This document shows positions 12,559 to 23,336 of a stretch of 64,000 bases of DNA, piece after piece. Origin of the DNA: Cryptomeria japonica. Lineage: Eukaryota > Streptophyta > Pinopsida > Cupressales > Cupressaceae. Position 1 is the first letter of the stretch; the number at the start of each line of letters is the position of its first letter. The stretch spans positions 224,867,415-224,931,414 of the forward strand of contig NC_081410.1 of the NCBI RefSeq assembly GCF_030272615.1, in the 5' to 3' direction. The notes under the pieces are model-generated. The model was not told the origin of the DNA and ran no database searches. It saw nothing but the letters and a program-made list of their open reading frames with translations. Both the position numbers and the translations under genes were made by a program.

Positions 12559-12820
12559 GACACAATGTCGGAATGACTTTGTTTCAAAGAAAATGAAAAT
12601 AAATCTACCCCAATATGCACTAGTGACACTTAGGGTATAAATATGCCCCCTCAGAAAAAGTGGTCAGAAAGTTGTGGAATGAAGACCAGTTTTTTGGAAA
12701 TGTGCTGGATAGTGATAATATGAAGTTTGGTATGGTTTTGATATCGTAGGATATGTCTACAACTACGTTGAAGTTGGAGGGGTTCACGGGCGTTAGGGTG
12801 ACGAAAAACCCTTCTTTGAG

Positions 12821-12829
12821 CTATAAATT
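12821..12829 (+). promoter_or_regulatory. Candidate TATA box of the antisense PMD gene
   Basis: ctataaatt lies 92-100 bases upstream of the first ATG of the PMD reading frame. That leaves a short 5' untranslated region of about 60-70 bases if transcription starts ~30 bases downstream. It is inside M but reads in the opposite direction to M. Confidence 0.55.
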
Positions 12830-12920
12830 GAAAATTGGTATTGATTTGAGCTCATTTGCCTTATTTTGTTGTGCAAGAAGTCATTAAAGATATTAGTGCT
12901 TTTGGCATCCTTGGAGAGAG

Positions 12921-15292
12921 ATGGCGGGTCACAGAGCGAGGCTGCATTTATCTGAGCGAGTGCGATCGTATCAGAGACCTCCCGACACTGGTGGCATGGT
13001 GAGTTGTCATGATTTTTTGCCCGTTTGTATCTATTTTTTCTAATTTTTTCATCGATTTTTGATAGGTCAAATTTTATGCATTTCGCAATTACATGTCAAT
13101 TTTTTGCATTTTCTTTTTTATTTCACATTTGTAGTTAATGATTCGCATTTATTAAAATCAATTCGCATTTGTGAATTCTAATTCGTAGGTGTGATTATTA
13201 GTTCGCACTTGCTTGATTTAATTCACACTTGTGAATATTATCGCACATTTGGTTTAAGTTTTTTGTAATTGAAGCTCTAAAATTGATAATTGATAATGAT
13301 ATGCATTTATGCTTGCATCCTGATGATGTGAATGATGTAACTAATTTATTTTTCTTTTCAAATGCAGGAACATTGTCGAGTATTTCTTGCTAGACAGACA
13401 AGGCCAGATGGTCTTGATCAATGTCATGAGTTAGACGCAAAGGATACTGCTTTGTTACAACATGTTGGATTGTATCACATAGCGCATTTACCTAAGGTTA
13501 CGTCCAATAGGGCCATGATTACTACTTTGATTGAGTGGTGGCATTCAGAGACATATTCTTTTCATCTATCGACAGGTGACGCATCCATCACACTTGAGGA
13601 TGTGTGGTGTATCTTATACATTCTGATATTTGGTACACGAGTTACTTTTGATCATCATGATGGTGTATCTGCTTTGTGTACAATGTTTGAGTGTTTGGAG
13701 GAGGATCTCCATGTGGTCATTACGAGATTCATTGGGATGATTTTGATTATTATGATCTCATTGTTGTTCTTGCTTGAATTGTTGTTGGATTATTGATCAT
13801 GGATAGACGTACCCATGGTTTCCCTATTGGATGGGGGTGATTCATGCATGATATGGTTATTGATAGACTGGTGTTTTCTTGGGGTCCCTATCTTCTTGCC
13901 ACTTTATATCATTAGATGCATGGGATTGTTTACTTGCGGCATAATTCAATTGGATGTGGCATTTTTTTGCTCCAGACATGGGCTTGGGAGAACATAGCTA
14001 TCTTTCATCCTATGTTACATGTTGATTTAGAGCCAGATCAGTTGTATGCTTACGGGTACACTGTTGGTGTGAGATATAGGGCATTGGATAACATCTTGTA
14101 TTGGCGTCATCAAATTGATATCTTACAGTATTTCTCATGGAGACCTTATCTTACTTGTCTTGGTTGGGCTGATGATGCCCAACATCTTCCTTTTTGTCGA
14201 TAACAAAGATATCTTATTGGTCAAGACGTGGGTGGTCACAGGGTTATTGATATGCATCTTCCTAGTCGTGTACTTCGACAGTTCAACGAGATATAGGGTA
14301 TTCCAGATGTGACAACTTATTTTGCCCACACTACTCGAGAGGTTGGTGATTGGGGTGCTTGCGTGCAGCCTCATGTTGCTCTTGCTGAGTTTGATTCACT
14401 TTCTCTTGTTCAGTGGGGATGGCAGGTTAGTGTAATGGATCTGGGGTCCACAACACAATATAGTGTATGGTGGATACAACACAGGCCTATACCTTTGACA
14501 GATCCGACAATTCTGATTGTTGCTCACCATATTAGACATGGTAGGGGTCCTAGGGGGAGAGGGAGAGGTGGAGGAGGGAGAGGTGGAGGTGGGATAGATC
14601 TGATAGAAATGGTTGCAAATTAGGTAGATAGTGGAGAGGAGGATGTGGATATTAGTGGAGAGATTGCATCCATGAGCAGTTCTGATAAGGCAAATAGTGA
14701 GGGTGATGAGTCAGCATCAGGCTCATTAAGCAACAATGGGGATGAGAGTGGGGATAGTGGACATGATGCTAAGATGTACCAAGCTACGGAGTCAGGAGGT
14801 GCAAAGAGAGGAGATGATGAGGGATTGAGAGATTGGGTTAGGCGTTTAGAGGATTTGGTCACTACTTTGCGGTAGCAGCAGATGGAGGATAGAGATCAGT
14901 ATCGATGGGCAATGGAGGAGTTTACTACAGAGAGGGATTAGATAGATGCTGAGAGAGATCAACTACAAAGGGAGAGGGATGAAGCAGTTAGGAGAGCTCA
15001 GATCGCCATGGATGCGTATGATCAATTATTTGGGTTGGTGATAGAGGCATGGAGCTAGGTAGATAGATATTTTTTTGCTACACAGGAGGCTATTTACTAT
15101 AGGCAGGCTTATGACAGAGACATTCCTGAGGGTCAAAGGGAGCCTAGTTTTATTACTTTCATGGGAAGAATATCGAGTCGGTCTACCTCTCGATAGACAA
15201 GCAGTGGCGGAGTGATGGGTCCACCTAGGGTACCATCAGTACAAACTGGAGTTAGGCAAGATGCACCTACTAATAGAGGTAGCATAGGTTGA
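12921..15292 (+). pseudogene. Plant mobile domain (MAIN/MAIL-like) gene captured in element M, antisense, decayed
   Basis: Exon 1 (12921-12998, 26 codons) joins exon 2 (13368 onward) in phase 0. The protein has the plant mobile domain pattern: LLQHVGLYHIAHL, then LIEWWHSETYSFHLSTGDAS and ITLEDVW, later LLQTWAWENIAIFHP, the equivalents of the W-RPETHTFH, GE-TITLEDV and LLQ-WAWER blocks of MAIN-like proteins. Near residues 500-560 is an Arg/Gly-rich run, then acidic/serine-rich sequence and a coiled coil around 14880-15010. A frameshift near 13735 moves the frame by one; after it the frame stays constant to TGA at 15290, with about nine in-frame stops (for example 14201, 14621, 14873). Cellular relatives act in nuclear genome-integrity and silencing pathways. 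Antisense frames between integrase and 3' LTR are known from some Tat elements. The family assignment is firm; any activity of this copy is unlikely. Confidence 0.88.
12999..13367 (+). other. Intron of the PMD gene
   Basis: 369 bp, donor ATG|GTGAGT and acceptor with a pyrimidine-rich tract ending AAATGCAG|GAA. It is phase 0 and joins two open segments that both fit the protein. The intron is antisense to M's genomic RNA, which explains why reverse transcription of M did not remove it. Confidence 0.75.
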
Positions 15293-17774
15293 GAGATTTG
15301 ATATTGATGTTGATGTTATAGATACTATGTATTTTGATACATTTCTATGTGATATATGATATGCATTCTTGATGAGCTATTTGATGATGAATTTCATGGT
15401 CTAATGTTTTTTTGTTGTTTTTATGCTATTGTGATGATGATTGCAATGTGAATGTGATATCATGCAGTGATGTGATGTACCTTTATCTTGCAATGTATAA
15501 TGGTTGATTAAATTCTTATTATAATGCAATTGACTAATATTATGAACTGATGTATATGAAAATGTAATGTGATGATGTTTATTATTTTGTTGTGTTAAAA
15601 TAGGTGTTGAAAATCGTTAATTTGGAAGAATTGTTAGTTGTTAGACGTAGAATAGATATGAAATGATAAACCCATTTAATCAACCTTTGTTTATTCCAGA
15701 AATAGATATGAGAGAAATGATTTGATAGATGAGAAAGTTTCCATTGCTTTATTCGTAGTGCAATACATTATCATCATTAAGCCTTATTATTTAACAATGG
15801 AGCTTATTACACTAGGGTATGAGGAACCAAGATGTATAGATATCTCATCGCAAAGAAACAAACACGTAGTAGACAAGGAATGAACCCTCCATTCTGGAAA
15901 TTACGCTAGGAGTCGAGGTATGTGTGTATGTGTAGCATTCACAAGTCGAATGCTCCTATTATAAACACCCACTAGAGAAACTTCCCTAGAAATTTATTGG
16001 TTCAAACCACAAATAGAAAACAAATAAAAGGATCATGCCCATCATGGCTCCTCTAGTCACTTTTTGGACATCCTTGAGTAGCTAAAAGCAATGATCTTCA
16101 CCAATTTGATAAAAAGAGTCAACCAAAATAGGCAAAACTCAGCAGTTGGACTGACTATGCCTTTTCTTTGATATGTTTGATGTGATTTTGATAATGTCTA
16201 GTTTCAGAAGTTTTGGACCCCGTTTAAGACTGACTTGTCTGTTTCAAATGTACTGATTATGTTTAAGACAAGATGTTGATCACGTTGATAGTTTGATAGT
16301 GATTTGATAGATTAGATAGTTGATTAGCTTGATTGCAGATGTTTTGACAATATAGTTATATCCTTTATTTAACTTCGTGCGAAGTGTTTTTTGGATATCT
16401 ACTAGGGTGCTAGATTCTTGCGAGAAAATTTATTGCAAGTTTTTGATGTTTTTTGGATTTTTAGTTTGTTTTCGAAGAGCTTTTTGATGTTTAGGGTTTT
16501 TTGGCATTTTCTCAATATTTTTGTGCTTTTTTAGGATTGATATCTAAATTTTTTTGTTGTGATTTTGATATTTGAATGTTTTGAATTTGATTTTTTTAGG
16601 ACTTTTTCTTATTTTTAGAATTTTTTTAGGTTTTTTCTTATTTTTAGAATTTTTTCAGTTATGCCCCCAGGTATGCAACCTTATATGATGATATGCAACA
16701 CGTATGTGGATACAATGAATTATGACACAAGGTACTAATGTAATATGCAAGATGGAGATGCAGTTCCTATTCGAATAAGGATGATTGTGTGTTTCGTTCA
16801 TTTTGACATGTATTGATTGAATTGAAGGTGTGAAATGTTTCAAAGATAGGAGTTCAATCCGTTCTTTGGAAAATCTTAGATCATCCAGCCTAACACACTA
16901 TGTAACCAAGATTTATGAATGGAGGCACAGAAAACTTCTCCTTCAATTCTTGAAACTTTAATCTTATTTTGCCCATGTGTGTGCACTTGGATTCATTCTG
17001 ACTCTTATAACCATCAAAGACCCTTGGAATCCTATGTGGCTAGCTATGTGAGTTATTATTGACTTCAAAAGCATCCTGGATAGAGCCTCACTATCAGCAA
17101 GCTTTTAGGGCTTCGACGAGGTTATACATCATAATCTCTCAAATATTGCTCCATTGCCAACAAGTGTCCATAGCCTTGATGGAGTTATTCACATGTTCCC
17201 ATAGTCAAGCTTTTTGTTGTTGCACTTGTATGTGTGATATTTCATCTTTATCTCTTTGCTCTTTTTGCTTTGAGATAGATATTGGCATAACACTTTTTTT
17301 TTCTTTCCTTGACTTGTAAGTAATGAAACTTATGTAGCTATGACAATTATAGTGGCCTTGAAGCAGAATATTGGATTTTTCACTAGCCACATGACCAACT
17401 GGGTATATGTAATGACTTAGATTTATTGATTAATGTGTGAGATATAGAAATTGATAGATTTTGGGTAATAAGACTTGATAGTGAAACCTCTACCCAACCA
17501 AGGATAAAGCTTAATCACAATGTGACGTAGAAGATGAATGACTAGAGACCTCTTAAAGACTTCATGAACAAGTATCTAGGAAATGAGACAACCTTTGTTC
17601 TTTTCAGTGCAGATAGGTGAATGACTCAAACAATCTCCTTGACTTATTGATGCAACTATATGAGAAAGTAATAATGATATGCAGCTATATGTTGCATTCT
17701 GAAATGGATATATGCAATGCAATGCAGTAAATAAGTATGCAAATGCAATATTGAAAATTGAAATGAACCCACCC
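15293..17774. other. Non-coding part of M between PMD gene and integrase
   Basis: About 2.5 kb of AT-rich sequence. I see no conserved domain on either strand. There are T-rich runs at 16440-16660. This is probably the 3' flank of the PMD gene plus the 3' untranslated region of M. Confidence 0.5.
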
Positions 17775-18920
17775 TTAGATGTAATATCTTTTTAGGTGCA
17801 TTTTGTTAATGGGATCAGGGAGTGAATTTCCCTCCATTTTTTGTGAATGATAAGCGTCATTTCTAATTACTTTCATTATGACAAAAGGACCTAACCAATT
17901 AGGCTCAAAGTTTTCTATTTTTTCACGTTCAGCGAGATTCCTTTGATTTTCTTTAAGAACGATGTCTCCTATTTCGAAGCAACGTGGGTTAACTCTTTTG
18001 TTGTAGCTTCTTCTCATTCTATTTTGATATCCTTGTAAATGATTCAAAGCACTTTTTTGTTTTTCATCTATGAATTCTAGTTCTTGCAAACGTGCTACTC
18101 TATAGTCTTCTTCCGAGATAATATTTTTCAGAGAGACCCTTAGCGATGGCAATTCTACCTCGATAGGAAAAATAGCTTATGAACCATCAACCAAAGAGAA
18201 CGGTGTGGTACCAGTTGTTGTGTGGACACTAGTTCAATAATCCTAGAGAGTCAGATTTAGTTGGAGATGCCAATCTCATCCACTATCGTTGGCAACTTTC
18301 TTTAAAATTTTCAAAATAGTTTTGTTTGTTGCCTCAGCTTGACCATTTCTTTGGGGATAATAGGGTATCGCAAAACATTGTTTGATGTGAAATTGTTCAC
18401 AAAGTTTTCCAATTCTTTATTTTTGAAGGGTCATCCATTATCAATTACAATGCACATGGGCACTCCATATCTGCAAATAATATAATTCAAAATGAATTTA
18501 GCTATTTGCTTTCCTATTGTGAAAGTCATCAGGATTTCTTCAACCCATTTTGTGAAATATTTTGTAATTGTGAGGATAAACTTATGTCCATTGGAGGAGG
18601 TAGGGTTTATTTTCCCTACAAGATCTAATCCCCACTGTGAAAATGGCCATGGTGATTTTATTGGTTGAAGATCTTGAGTAGGTGCATGAATCAGGTTTCC
18701 ATGCATTTGGCATTTCTTGCATCTTTGGACATAATTGTAAGCATCCTTTTCCATTGTAGGCCAATAATAACCTGTTCGCAATAGTGTTTTTGCTAGAGCA
18801 TGTCCAGAATAATGTGTGCCACATATGCCATCATGAACTTCTTTTAGGGCATTTTGTGCCTCATCAACATTAAGGCATCTAAGTAAGGTGCCATCTACAC
18901 TTTTTTTGTACAAAGTGTCA
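17775..18920 (-). pseudogene. Element M integrase
   Basis: This region encodes the enzyme that inserts the DNA copy into the host genome. On the minus strand the N-terminal H2C2 zinc finger (HDGICGTHYSGHALAK ... CKKCQMHGN) lies at about 18700-18850. The catalytic core follows, with WGLDLVGK (first acidic residue), IVIDNG near 18432 (second) and an RNGQAEATNK block near 18330 (the glutamate). After that come the PFSLV region and the C-terminal part with the GPF-VM block, ending in TAA at 17775. A stop directly follows IVIDNG, and there are further stops and at least one frameshift between 18430 and 18150. The C-terminal 125 codons (17775-18152) are open. No chromodomain is visible after it, as expected for Tat elements. 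Confidence 0.9.
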
Positions 18921-19575
18921 ACAATAATTGAATGTTTTGACGATTGCCAGATGAGTGCCTTCCTTTGATTTCGTGAAAGATCAGGAGGTATATATTGATC
19001 ATGGAGGTATGCATATATATCTCTGTACCATGGAGACTCGGGTCCTATTATCATACATACATATTCAATGGATGGTATTTCATAAGTTGGGACAATGAGT
19101 TGTTCCATTTGAAATTCAAAGTGAGTTCCATCATTTGGCATATCCAAGAGAGATCCTACCATTGCCATCGCATCTACTACCTTGTTTTGCACCCTCGGTA
19201 TCTGTTCAAATGTTACATTGGTGAAGTGTTGCTTGTATTCTTCTACCAATTGTTTGTACAGTGTTAGCTTATCATCTTTTGTATTGTAATCATCGTTGAC
19301 TTGATTAATAATAAGTTGTGAGTCTCTAAAGACCTGTAGGTCCTTGATATTCCATTGTAGTGCAGTGCGTAGTCCTACCATCAGCGCTTCATATTTAGCA
19401 ATGTTATTGGTGCAAGGGAAGCTTATCTTGAATGATTTGGGAATTGAATCTCCTTGAGGAGTTATGAACAGAATTCCTACTCTTCCTCCATGATTTGTAT
19501 GTGAACCATCAAAGAATAATTTCTAGTTTATTTATGTTGATAGTGCAAATACTGATTCATCTGTAAAATCTATCA
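18921..19575 (-). pseudogene. Element M second (archaeal-type) RNase H
   Basis: Tat-group elements have an extra RNase H between RT-RNase H and integrase. Here the minus strand reads FFDGSHTNHGG near 19520, then NNIAKYEALMVGL near 19385, then FRDSQLIINQVN and a PRVQNKVVDAMA segment near 19170. These are the D-G-S, Y-E-A, D-S-L and N-x-x-A-D-A-x-A positions of the fold. The N-terminal portion contains two stops (near 19527). The paralogous region of element P is at 48103-48590. Confidence 0.87.
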
Positions 19576-19868
19576 CCATTGGATGATTGTCTTATAAGGG
19601 TGCTTCTACAAGTTGATCTGCTATGATTTGTCCTCTTATGGCTCTTCTATTGACATATTCAATGTCGAATTCACTAAGTATCATAACCCACTTTGCAAGT
19701 CTTCTGGTTAGTGCTACTTTATTCATCAGGTACTTGAGTGGATCAAATTGTGCAATGAGTTGTACTTTATGACTCAACATATAATGTCTCAGTTTTTGTG
19801 ATGCAAAAACTATTGCAAGGCATTCTCTTTCTATTGGTGTGTAGTTGAGTTCATATCCAATGAGCATT
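19576..19868 (-). pseudogene. Element M RT-linked RNase H, C-terminal half
   Basis: The minus strand from MLIGYELNYTPIERECLAI through FASQKLRHYMLSHKV to GQIIADQLVEAPL is the usual second half of the Ty3-type RNase H. Its first half, ending VVYYIS, is at 27548-27880; Q was inserted between the two. Removing Q and one copy of the duplication restores continuity of the frame. Confidence 0.9.
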
Positions 19869-20189
19869 CTATTTGTTATCACTATTTTGACTATTGGGTG
19901 TTTTTGTTTTCTAATCCGCTAAAATCTACAAAATTGTGCTTAGTACTTCATTTTGCCTCTGTGGGTTATTGATCTAAGGGTTTAGGGTTTTTGCAATTTA
20001 CCCTTTTCTATCTCGAAATCCCTGTGTTCTATTTCTTGTTACTTTTTCCACTTAAGTGGAAGGGTCGGTCCATCGTGAGGAGAGGTCCTCTCTTTAAGTT
20101 TTGCCTTAGGCACGTCTTAATAATGTTTTAATTTTTTGCCTTCTCCTAAGTTTTTATTTCTTTTTCGGGCTTCGTAAAGGTTGTGCAAG

Positions 20190-21310
20190 TTCTAATTGAT
20201 CCAATGGTGCGCGCGATCTCGCAAAGGAAAGATGCATGAGGTATATGCTTCGCGAAATGGCAAAAAGGTGGCAGGCCCGAGTAAAGCAGTCGTAAGGAAG
20301 GCTAAAGGCTGAATATCTTTCGATAGATCCAACGGTCCGCGTTATTTTGTGATGAAAAGACAGGAAAATTTTATCCTTCGCGAAGTAGGGAAAGGTTTGT
20401 GGGCCTGACAAGTAAGCTAAAGAATGAGTTAAGGATCATACATCTTGTTCAAGATCCAATGGTTGGCTCTATTTCGCATGGTAGAGATGTGCGAAGTTTA
20501 CCTTTCGCAAAATAGCAAAAAGGCAGTGGGCCCAGCGAAGGGATGACAAGTAAGATAAAAGAAGTGCATCTCTGAGAAGATCCAACGGTGCGCATTGTTT
20601 TGCAGCCTAAAGTAACATGAGGTTTACCTTTCGTGAAGTAGCAAAAATGAGCTGGCAATTACATGGCGGACAAGGTGGCAATACAGTTGGATGTTTGGCT
20701 GAGGCAAAAGGTGACCTGTCAGTTGGACACATGGCTCCTAGTGGATCGTGTGGGGCCTGTTTGATTAACCGAAAATATTGATAAAATTCATGGCTTGTTA
20801 AGACACGTGGTGGTTCAGATGTGGAGTTCGGCAGAGTTCTAGAGCGAATGAATGGCCAACACATGGAAGATATTTGTTAGATATTGGTAGGACAAGTGGA
20901 TTTTGCTTAGAGGGCCCACTTTGAAAGTTAAAGGAGTTAAAAGATGCGCATCTCAAAATTGATCCAACGATGCACATTGTTTCGCATGGTGAAGATGCGA
21001 GGTGATTAACCTTTACAAAATAGCAAAAACTAGTAGCGGTGACGGTTTCATGCGGTTAGTTAAATAGACTAGCGGTCATCGTGGAGAATAACGGTCGAGC
21101 GGATGGTAGAAGATCCAACGGTCCGCGTTGTTTCATAAAGGAAAGATGCATGAGATTTATGCTTCACGAAATAGCGAAAAGAAGGCGGGGCCCAATTCTT
21201 AAGCAAGATGACTTAGGTAAGGTAAAGAAAATGCACATCTTTCAAGATCCAATGGATGGTGTTGTTTCACAATGAAAAGGTGCGAGGTTTTTATCTTTCA
21301 CAAAGCAGCG
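20190..21310. repeat. Q leader: diverged ~127-bp tandem repeats
   Basis: The anchor gatccaa(c/t)gg, or close variants, occurs at 20198, 20326, 20453, 20579, 20961, 21112 and 21246. The first spacings are 128, 127 and 126; 382 is three periods; then 151 and 134. After the anchor each unit carries tttcgca-type bases, gatg(c)gaggtt, ctttcgcgaaatagcaaaaa and often gggccc. It lies upstream of the Q frame. Confidence 0.85.
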
Positions 21311-21930
21311 AAAAGGCAAGACAATTAGAAAATTCTTTGTAGTCCGTTGGAGCCATTTTTTGAATTCAATTGTGAATTGATTTTCGAAGTATGTGGCTTA
21401 ATGGTTCTATTAAATGCCTAGTTTCTGTAATAAGCTTCACATTAGCTAAAACGTTGGCATCATTTCAAAAAGTCTTGCAGAGGAACCGGTGCACAGAGTG
21501 AATTTCTTCAGGCAACAAGTAAGTTTTGCATATTGCTTGACAGTTACAGTTTGAATTGATATCACTGGGTGCTTGAATTCTCGGAGGTCTATTTAATTTT
21601 GATTGAAATAACTATAATTCTGAGATGGCACCGTGAAGAGATTTCATAGGGAAGGTTAATTACCAGGATAGAGCCATTTGTGATGGTTTTTTAGAATAAT
21701 TAACTATGTCTACCAATGTCGCAGCTAAAATGAAAGAATTAGTGCCCAAGGCTCCCCGTCTGAGAATTGGTGACAGTTTGTATGACAAAGGGAACTGGTT
21801 AAGGGATTCACAGATAGGGATATCAGGTCTGGGACTCTTCAAAGTGGGATTTGGCCAAAGAAATTCCTCTTCTCCAATGAATAGTATATGGGAGTTAGAT
21901 GTTGGAAAGCTCATAGTCCCTTGGGTTTTC

Positions 21931-23336
21931 TGTTGGTATTTTGTTATGGTTTTGTCATTGATGTTAACACCTACTAAACACTTATCAACTCTAGCACTTT
22001 GGAGAATCAGGAACATTCACCGACAAGCAAATGACTTATGAACAATCACCGGTATCTAGTACACCGGTAGGATATAATGATCACCAGCACTTGGAAGGGC
22101 ATGGAAAACACTTGGTTATGTCGAAGACATCATGTGGACACCTTGTCTTGGATTTTTGTTTATTGGTATATTCGTATTTGCATATTTGTTGTTACCAGCA
22201 AATAGGTCTAGGTTACACCGGCAGGTTTATCTTTTCCAGATCAGCATGGCACGCTATGGAGATGACTTATTATTGTTGTAAATACATTAAGCCGACATGG
22301 TGAATCGGTTATTGCATCGGGTATTAATTTATTTGTAAAATGATTTTATTGTATTATCCTTTAAAGCCGACCTACTAAAATTGGTCTTAGGGTATGGTAT
22401 AAATGTAAGATCTTATTTGTAAGATCGGATGTGGGATGCGAAAAAGGATTGTGTGAAGGTATATGCGAGAATAAGCAAAGCTATACACACAGACATCATT
22501 TGAAGATTGGAGGAGGGTTTTTGTGAAGACAATCAGAACTACACTGGTACTGAATCCAGCATATGAAGATGCTATTTTGAGCAGTACATTCTTATTGGAT
22601 TTAACCATCCAATTGTAGTCAGTGTGACTCCTATTTATGTTTGAGCAGTGAGCTCCATGTTAGCAGTGGGCCAGCGTCCCTTGCAGGGATTTGTGACATG
22701 GTTTAACAGCCTCCTGTGGATTCTATAAGTCTAGTGGTTGTATCGAGCATTGATAGGTCGATCTTTTGGTGCAATGACAACCCTAGCTTGTAACAAGTGG
22801 TATTAGAGCTTGGTCACAGGTTTGAATCATGCAGGCTGCGGCGAGTGATGCTAGGAGGGGGATTGTTGGTAGTGGGACAGTGTCCCTTGCGGGGATTCAT
22901 GACATGGTTTAACAGCCTCCTGTGGATTCTATAAGTCTAGTGGTTGTATCAAGCATTGACAGGTCGATCTTTTGGTGCAATGGCAACCCTAGCTTGTAAC
23001 ACTCTAGGCGCTTGGCCTTTCTACATGTGCAGACCCCATTTGCATACACTTACTATCTGCAGTGGTATCATCTGATTGTAGATAAGGTTTCCCACCATGG
23101 TTTTTCCCCTTACAGGTTTTCCATGTACAAATATTGGTGTTATGTGTTGCGGATGACTTTGTCTTTTTGTTTCATGCATTAATATTTACCGGTATTACAA
23201 TTATCTGATAAATCTGTCCACCAGTATAAAAAAATATTTCATTGGTATTAAGCAGAAAGTTGATTAAGTTGTTTTTGGTTTGAATTTATTAGACAACTGA
23301 TTCACCCCCCCTCTCAGTTGTCTCCGGGACCTAACA
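21931..23336 (+). mobile_element. Solo LTR of the A/C copia family, with a TRIM inside
   Basis: The LTR runs from TGTTGGTATT to GGACCTAACA and is flanked by ttttc (21926-21930) and ttatc (23337-23341), a duplication with one change. Its sequence follows the LTRs of element A closely, but no internal region is present, so this is a recombined solo LTR. Without the TRIM it is ~1.06 kb. It has an intact TATA candidate, tataaat, at 22398-22404. It interrupts the Q frame after about 75 codons. Confidence 0.92.
22658..23001 (+). mobile_element. TRIM (terminal-repeat retrotransposon in miniature), 344 bp
   Basis: It has two 138-bp direct repeats, 22658-22795 and 22864-23001, both running from TGTT to TAACA and differing at about 10 positions. 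Between them are only 68 bp: a primer-site-like TGGTATTAGAGC (22798-22809) and a polypurine tract AGGAGGGGGA (22853-22862) abutting the second repeat. The flanks ctcca (22653-22657) and ctcta (23002-23006) are a 5-bp target duplication with one change. It lies inside the solo copia LTR, and removing it restores the usual LTR sequence. No 5S-like block is evident, so it does not look like Cassandra. It must move using enzymes from another element. Confidence 0.93.

Noticed and set aside
13799-15292. Separate genes for the later parts of the PMD region
   Set aside because: All segments after 13799 are in one frame and continue the PMD protein; they are pieces of one decayed gene.
17775-18152. 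Chromodomain after M integrase
   Set aside because: The C-terminal sequence is the ordinary GPF-type end; no aromatic-cage pattern. P also lacks one.
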